This document shows, in pieces, positions 14,186 to 16,929 of a stretch of 16,929 nucleotides of DNA. The first letter of the stretch is position 1; each line of letters begins with the position of its first letter. Source of the stretch: Actinomycetes bacterium (GTDB lineage Bacteria > Actinomycetota > Actinomycetes > Propionibacteriales > Propionibacteriaceae); NCBI GenBank assembly GCA_023419175.1, contig JAEZYG010000022.1, positions 1 through 16,929 on the forward strand. The letters are read 5' to 3'. The notes beneath the pieces are model-generated. The model worked only from the letters and a program-made list of their open reading frames with translations. It was not told the origin of the DNA and searched no databases. The translations under genes were made by a program, and so were the position numbers.

Positions 14186-16288
14186 GTGGCTCTCGAGCTC
14201 CAAACAGACCTGAAGAAGGTTCGCAATATCGGCATCATGGCTCACATCGATGCCGGTAAAACCACCACTACTGAACGCATTCTTTTCTATACCGGTATCA
14301 CCCACAAGATCGGTGAGGTGCACGATGGCGCCGCCACGATGGACTGGATGGAACAAGAACAGGAACGCGGTATCACCATTACCTCCGCCGCTACCACCTG
14401 CTTCTGGAAGGGAATCCAGGTCAACATCATCGACACTCCTGGACACGTGGACTTCACCGTCGAGGTGGAACGTTCCTTGCGCGTCCTTGACGGGGCTGTC
14501 GCCGTCTTCGACGGTGTCGCTGGTGTAGAACCCCAGTCCATGACCGTGTGGCGTCAGGCGTCCAAGTACAACGTTCCGCGTATCTGCTATGTCAACAAAT
14601 TGGACCGTACTGGCGCTTCCTTCGACCACTGCGTTAAGACCATCCGTGAGCGTTTGCAGGCAATCCCGGTTCTGCTCCAGCTACCGATCGGCGCAGAAGC
14701 CGATTTTGCTGGAATCGTCGATCTGGTTGAGATGGACGCTAAGACCTGGCGTGGAGAGGTCGCCCAGGGACAGAATTACGAAGTTGAGCCGATCCCGGCC
14801 GATATGCTTGAAAAGGCTCAGGCTGCCCGTGCCGAGATGATTGAGACCGTCGCTGAGAACGATGACGAGCTCATGGAGCTCTATCTTGAAGGTGAAGAGC
14901 CGAGCGTGGAGCAGCTCAAAGCCGCTATCCGTCGCGGTGTGATCGCCAATAAGTTCACCGCTGTCGTCTGCGGTACCTCTTTCAAGAATAAGGGTGTCCA
15001 GCCTTTGCTCGATGCCATCATCGACTATCTGCCCGCTCCGATCGACATTCCTCCGGTTCAAGGCTTCAAGCCAGGAGATGAGGAGACTGTCTACGAGCGT
15101 CAGGCATCTAAGGATGAGCCCTTGGCTGCTCTTGCTTTCAAGATTGCCGCTGATCCTCACCTGGGTAAGCTCACCTTCGTGCGCGTCTATTCTGGCGTCT
15201 TGGAGAAGGGCAGCCAGGTGCTCAACGCCACGACCGGCAAGCGTGAGCGTATCGGCAAGATCTACCAGATGCACTCCAATAAGCGTCAGGAAATCGATTT
15301 CATGCCCGCTGGCAATATCTGCGCTGTCATGGGTCTGAAGCAGACGGGTACTGGTGATACTCTGTGCGCCCCCGAATCGCCTATCGTCCTCGAATCGATG
15401 GAATTCCCCAAGCCGGTTATCGAGCAGGCAATCGAGCCGAAGTCGAAAGCGGATCAGGAGAAGCTATCCACCGCTATTCAGCGCTTGGCTGAGGAGGATC
15501 CGACCTTCCAGGTTCACACGGACGAGGACACCGGTCAGACCATCATCGCCGGTATGGGTGAGCTCCACCTTGAGGTTCTCATTGATCGCATGAAGCGCGA
15601 ATTCCATGTGGAAGCCAATATTGGTAAGCCGCAGGTCGCCTATCGCGAGACCTTGCGCCGTCCTGTTGAGGGTATCGAGTACACACATAAGAAGCAGTCC
15701 GGTGGTTCTGGTCAGTACGGTAAGGTCATCATCAACCTGGAGCCGCAGGAACCGGGCAAGGGCTACGAGTTCGTCAATGCCGTAACTGGTGGTCGTGTCC
15801 CCAAGGAATACATTCCTTCGGTGGATGCCGGTATTCAAGAGGCCATGCAATTTGGTGTATTGGCTGGCTACCCGGTTGAAGACATCAAGGTTACGTTGAC
15901 CGACGGTGCCTACCACGATGTTGACTCCTCTGAACTCGCCTTCAAGATCGCTGGTTCGATGGTGTTCAAAGAGGCTGCTCGCAAAGCGCAGCCAACGTTG
16001 CTGGAGCCGTTGATGGCCGTTGAAGTAACCACTCCGGAAGATTTCTTGGGTACTGTGATCGGTGATTTGAACACTCGTCGTGGTCAGGTGCAGTCGATGG
16101 ACGAGCAGCACGGTAACCGCGTGGTGCGCGCTCTGGTTCCGCTGGCCGAGATGTTCGGCTATGTAGGTGACTTGCGCTCCAAGACCTCTGGCCAGGCTAC
16201 CTACACCATGGAATTCCATTCCTACGGTGAGGTACCCAAGTCGATTTCTGACGAGGTTGTGGCATCTGCTCGCGGTACTGGTGAGTAA
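14186..16288 (+). CDS. fusA: Translation elongation factor G
   Basis: EF-G is the GTPase that drives ribosomal translocation and, with RRF, recycles ribosomes. The GTG start follows GAGGGGA (14174-14180) and gives 700 residues, the usual length. The G domain carries the P-loop AHIDAGKT (19-26), the switch I segment 'MEQEQERGITITSAATT' (about 55-71), DTPGHVDF (83-90) and NKLD (137-140, where many EF-G proteins have NKMD). Domains II to V follow, including 'AGMGELHLEVLIDRMKREF' and, in domain IV, 'HKKQSGGSGQYGKV'. The C-terminal 'GYVGDLRSKTSGQATYTMEF' is typical of canonical EF-G rather than a TetM-type protection protein. A very strong terminator follows, so fusA appears to be a separate transcription unit. 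Confidence 0.99.
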   Translation: MALELQTDLKKVRNIGIMAHIDAGKTTTTERILFYTGITHKIGEVHDGAATMDWMEQEQERGITITSAATTCFWKGIQVNIIDTPGHVDFTVEVERSLRVLDGAVAVFDGVAGVEPQSMTVWRQASKYNVPRICYVNKLDRTGASFDHCVKTIRERLQAIPVLLQLPIGAEADFAGIVDLVEMDAKTWRGEVAQGQNYEVEPIPADMLEKAQAARAEMIETVAENDDELMELYLEGEEPSVEQLKAAIRRGVIANKFTAVVCGTSFKNKGVQPLLDAIIDYLPAPIDIPPVQGFKPGDEETVYERQASKDEPLAALAFKIAADPHLGKLTFVRVYSGVLEKGSQVLNATTGKRERIGKIYQMHSNKRQEIDFMPAGNICAVMGLKQTGTGDTLCAPESPIVLESMEFPKPVIEQAIEPKSKADQEKLSTAIQRLAEEDPTFQVHTDEDTGQTIIAGMGELHLEVLIDRMKREFHVEANIGKPQVAYRETLRRPVEGIEYTHKKQSGGSGQYGKVIINLEPQEPGKGYEFVNAVTGGRVPKEYIPSVDAGIQEAMQFGVLAGYPVEDIKVTLTDGAYHDVDSSELAFKIAGSMVFKEAARKAQPTLLEPLMAVEVTTPEDFLGTVIGDLNTRRGQVQSMDEQHGNRVVRALVPLAEMFGYVGDLRSKTSGQATYTMEFHSYGEVPKSISDEVVASARGTGE

Positions 16289-16307
16289 TCGCTAACGCAT
16301 AATTCTG

Positions 16308-16349
16308 CTTGGGTGGGTTGAGTTTTTTGCTCAACCCACCCAAGTTTTT
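16308..16349 (+). terminator. Strong intrinsic terminator after fusA
   Basis: CTTGGGTGGGTTGAG (16308-16322) pairs perfectly over 15 bp with CTCAACCCACCCAAG (16330-16344) around TTTTTTG, followed by TTTTT. It is one of the two strongest terminators in the window and separates fusA from the downstream genes. Confidence 0.95.
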
Positions 16350-16398
16350 ATTTATTTCTGCCCAAACTCTGGGGGGTAGGCTATTTCCACAAGAGTTA

Positions 16399-16427
16399 TT
16401 GCTCGGGATAACTACATTGGTTATCTT
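16399..16427 (+). promoter_or_regulatory. Predicted promoter with overlapping inverted repeat
   Basis: TTGCTC (16399-16404), 17 bases, TATCTT (16422-16427) upstream of the small membrane protein gene. GATAAC (16407-16412) and GTTATC (16420-16425) are exact inverted repeats separated by 7 bases, lying in the spacer and -10. That geometry would suit a repressor site. Confidence 0.45.
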
Positions 16428-16446
16428 TCGGCTGAAGGGTTGATCA

Positions 16447-16647
16447 ATGAAGATTAACGCTGGAGTTGTTCTATTAGCTTTGGTCGCGGTGGCGACTGGG
16501 TTGTTATTCGTGTACTACCTGTGGATACTGCTATTCCACATGCCTTATCTTCCGTTGAGCTTTGCGGTAATAATGGGGTCAGATCTATTGGTCTGCGTGC
16601 TGTGTGTGGTCTGGCTGATCCGGATACGTCGGGCGCAGCATCAGTGA
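16447..16647 (+). CDS. Small two-helix membrane protein of unknown function
   Basis: I do not recognise this 66-residue protein. It starts at ATG 16447 after GAAGGG (16434-16439), at good spacing. Two hydrophobic segments, about residues 5-30 and 36-58, are joined by a short turn 'HMPYLP'. The C-terminus 'RIRRAQHQ' is basic. The positive-inside rule suggests a helical hairpin with both ends in the cytoplasm. There is no lipobox or obvious cleavage site, and two cysteines (50 and 53) lie in the second helix. It sits alone between fusA and tuf, which are usually adjacent, and has its own predicted promoter. It is too short to infer a function. The downstream 240 bases contain no convincing gene. 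Confidence 0.75.
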   Translation: MKINAGVVLLALVAVATGLLFVYYLWILLFHMPYLPLSFAVIMGSDLLVCVLCVVWLIRIRRAQHQ

Positions 16648-16747
16648 TCTGGCAGCGTAGAGCGCAACCAATTTCGCATCGATATGTTCGTGTCAAACCG
16701 CATACTATGAGCAATACGCTTGGCAAAGTTGCTGGCAATTTGATTTG

Positions 16748-16775
16748 CGCAAGCGATCTCGTAGAATTGCTTGCG
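16748..16775 (+). promoter_or_regulatory. Inverted repeat overlapping the tuf -35 box
   Basis: CGCAAGCGAT (16748-16757) pairs with ATTGCTTGCG (16766-16775) with one G-U pair around an 8-base centre. It overlaps the predicted tuf -35 box. No T-tract follows, so it is a poor terminator for the small gene upstream, but it could serve as an operator. Confidence 0.45.
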
Positions 16776-16796
16776 ATGGTCGCTGTGCGTTAGACT
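16767..16796 (+). promoter_or_regulatory. Predicted promoter of tuf
   Basis: TTGCTT (16767-16772), 18 bases, TAGACT (16791-16796). The predicted start is near 16803. Confidence 0.5.
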
Positions 16797-16802
16797 CAGT
16801 TA

Positions 16803-16886
16803 CCGATCTTTAAACCTGTCTCCATTTCGAGACGCACATTTAACGCCCCGCAGAGTGCGTGGCGCGACAATCTAGAAGGAGCCCAA
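16803..16886 (+). promoter_or_regulatory. 5' leader of tuf
   Basis: About 84 bases with two partly exclusive pairings: GTCTC (16818-16822) with GAGAC (16829-16833), or ACGCAC (16832-16837) with GTGCGT (16855-16860). AGAAGGAG (16874-16881) is a strong ribosome binding site for tuf. Any regulatory role is speculative. Confidence 0.35.
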
Positions 16887-16929
16887 GTGGCAAAGGCCAA
16901 GTTCGAGCGGACCAAGCCGCACTGCAACA
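16887..16929 (+). CDS. tuf: Elongation factor Tu, N-terminal fragment cut by window end
   Basis: EF-Tu delivers aminoacyl-tRNA to the ribosome. Only the first 14 codons are inside the window, encoding 'MAKAKFERTKPHCN', which matches the start of bacterial EF-Tu. The GTG start is placed by the strong AGAAGGAG site at 16874-16881. Most EF-Tu proteins read PHVN here. Cys in place of Val is a lineage-specific variant that I associate with Propionibacteriales, from memory. The G domain and the rest lie beyond base 16929, so completeness cannot be judged. Its position two genes after fusA fits a str-type cluster. Confidence 0.93.
   Translation, partial: MAKAKFERTKPHCN

Noticed and set aside
16521..16793. 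90-residue frame overlapping the small membrane protein gene
   Set aside because: It overlaps the better-supported gene in another frame, has no ribosome binding site and no recognisable features.

Overview
This window is the core transcription and translation locus of an actinobacterium. Every complete gene is on the + strand. The order is secE, nusG, rplK, rplA, rplJ, rplL, a regulator gene, rpoB, rpoC, rpsL, rpsG, fusA, a 66-residue membrane protein gene, and the first codons of tuf. Several features point to Actinomycetota: the long acidic N-terminal extension of NusG, the extended SecE N-terminus, an RpoB of 1160 residues and an RpoC of 1294 residues, GTG starts, and the rplJ leader sequence. 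By eye the base composition is in the mid-50s percent GC, low for the phylum. The EF-Tu N-terminus with Cys rather than Val after 'KPH' recalls Propionibacteriales, but this is a weak placement and no genus is claimed.

Left part (1-3880): secE-nusG-rplK-rplA read as one run. It ends at a strong intrinsic terminator after rplA. rplJ-rplL restart from their own predicted promoter and carry a recognisable L10 leader. In that leader the L10-binding sequence can pair with part of a downstream terminator hairpin, which suggests transcription attenuation. A 13 to 15 bp terminator closes rplL.

Middle part (3881-12944): a 398-residue XRE-type helix-turn-helix protein with a TPR-like C-terminal region sits between rplL and rpoB. 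A near-perfect 26-bp palindrome lies immediately after it. Next comes about 330 bases of noncoding DNA with three predicted tandem promoters and a long predicted leader stem, then rpoB-rpoC and a terminator. At the main rifampicin-resistance positions RpoB has the sensitive-type residues.

Right part (12945-16929): the str genes are divided into separate units. rpsL-rpsG overlap by one base behind a leader of about 218 nt. fusA has its own predicted promoter and a very strong terminator. A small two-helix membrane protein gene is inserted next, then tuf with its own predicted promoter. The same -10 hexamer, TAGACT, occurs in the predicted promoters of rpsL, fusA and tuf, and inverted repeats overlap the -35 boxes of fusA and tuf.

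The coding genes are ordinary housekeeping genes. The most interesting material is the regulatory architecture: the XRE-TPR gene with its adjacent palindrome, the structured leaders of rplA, rplJ, rpoB and rpsL, and the promoter-overlapping dyads. Promoters and RNA structures were found by eye and are predictions.
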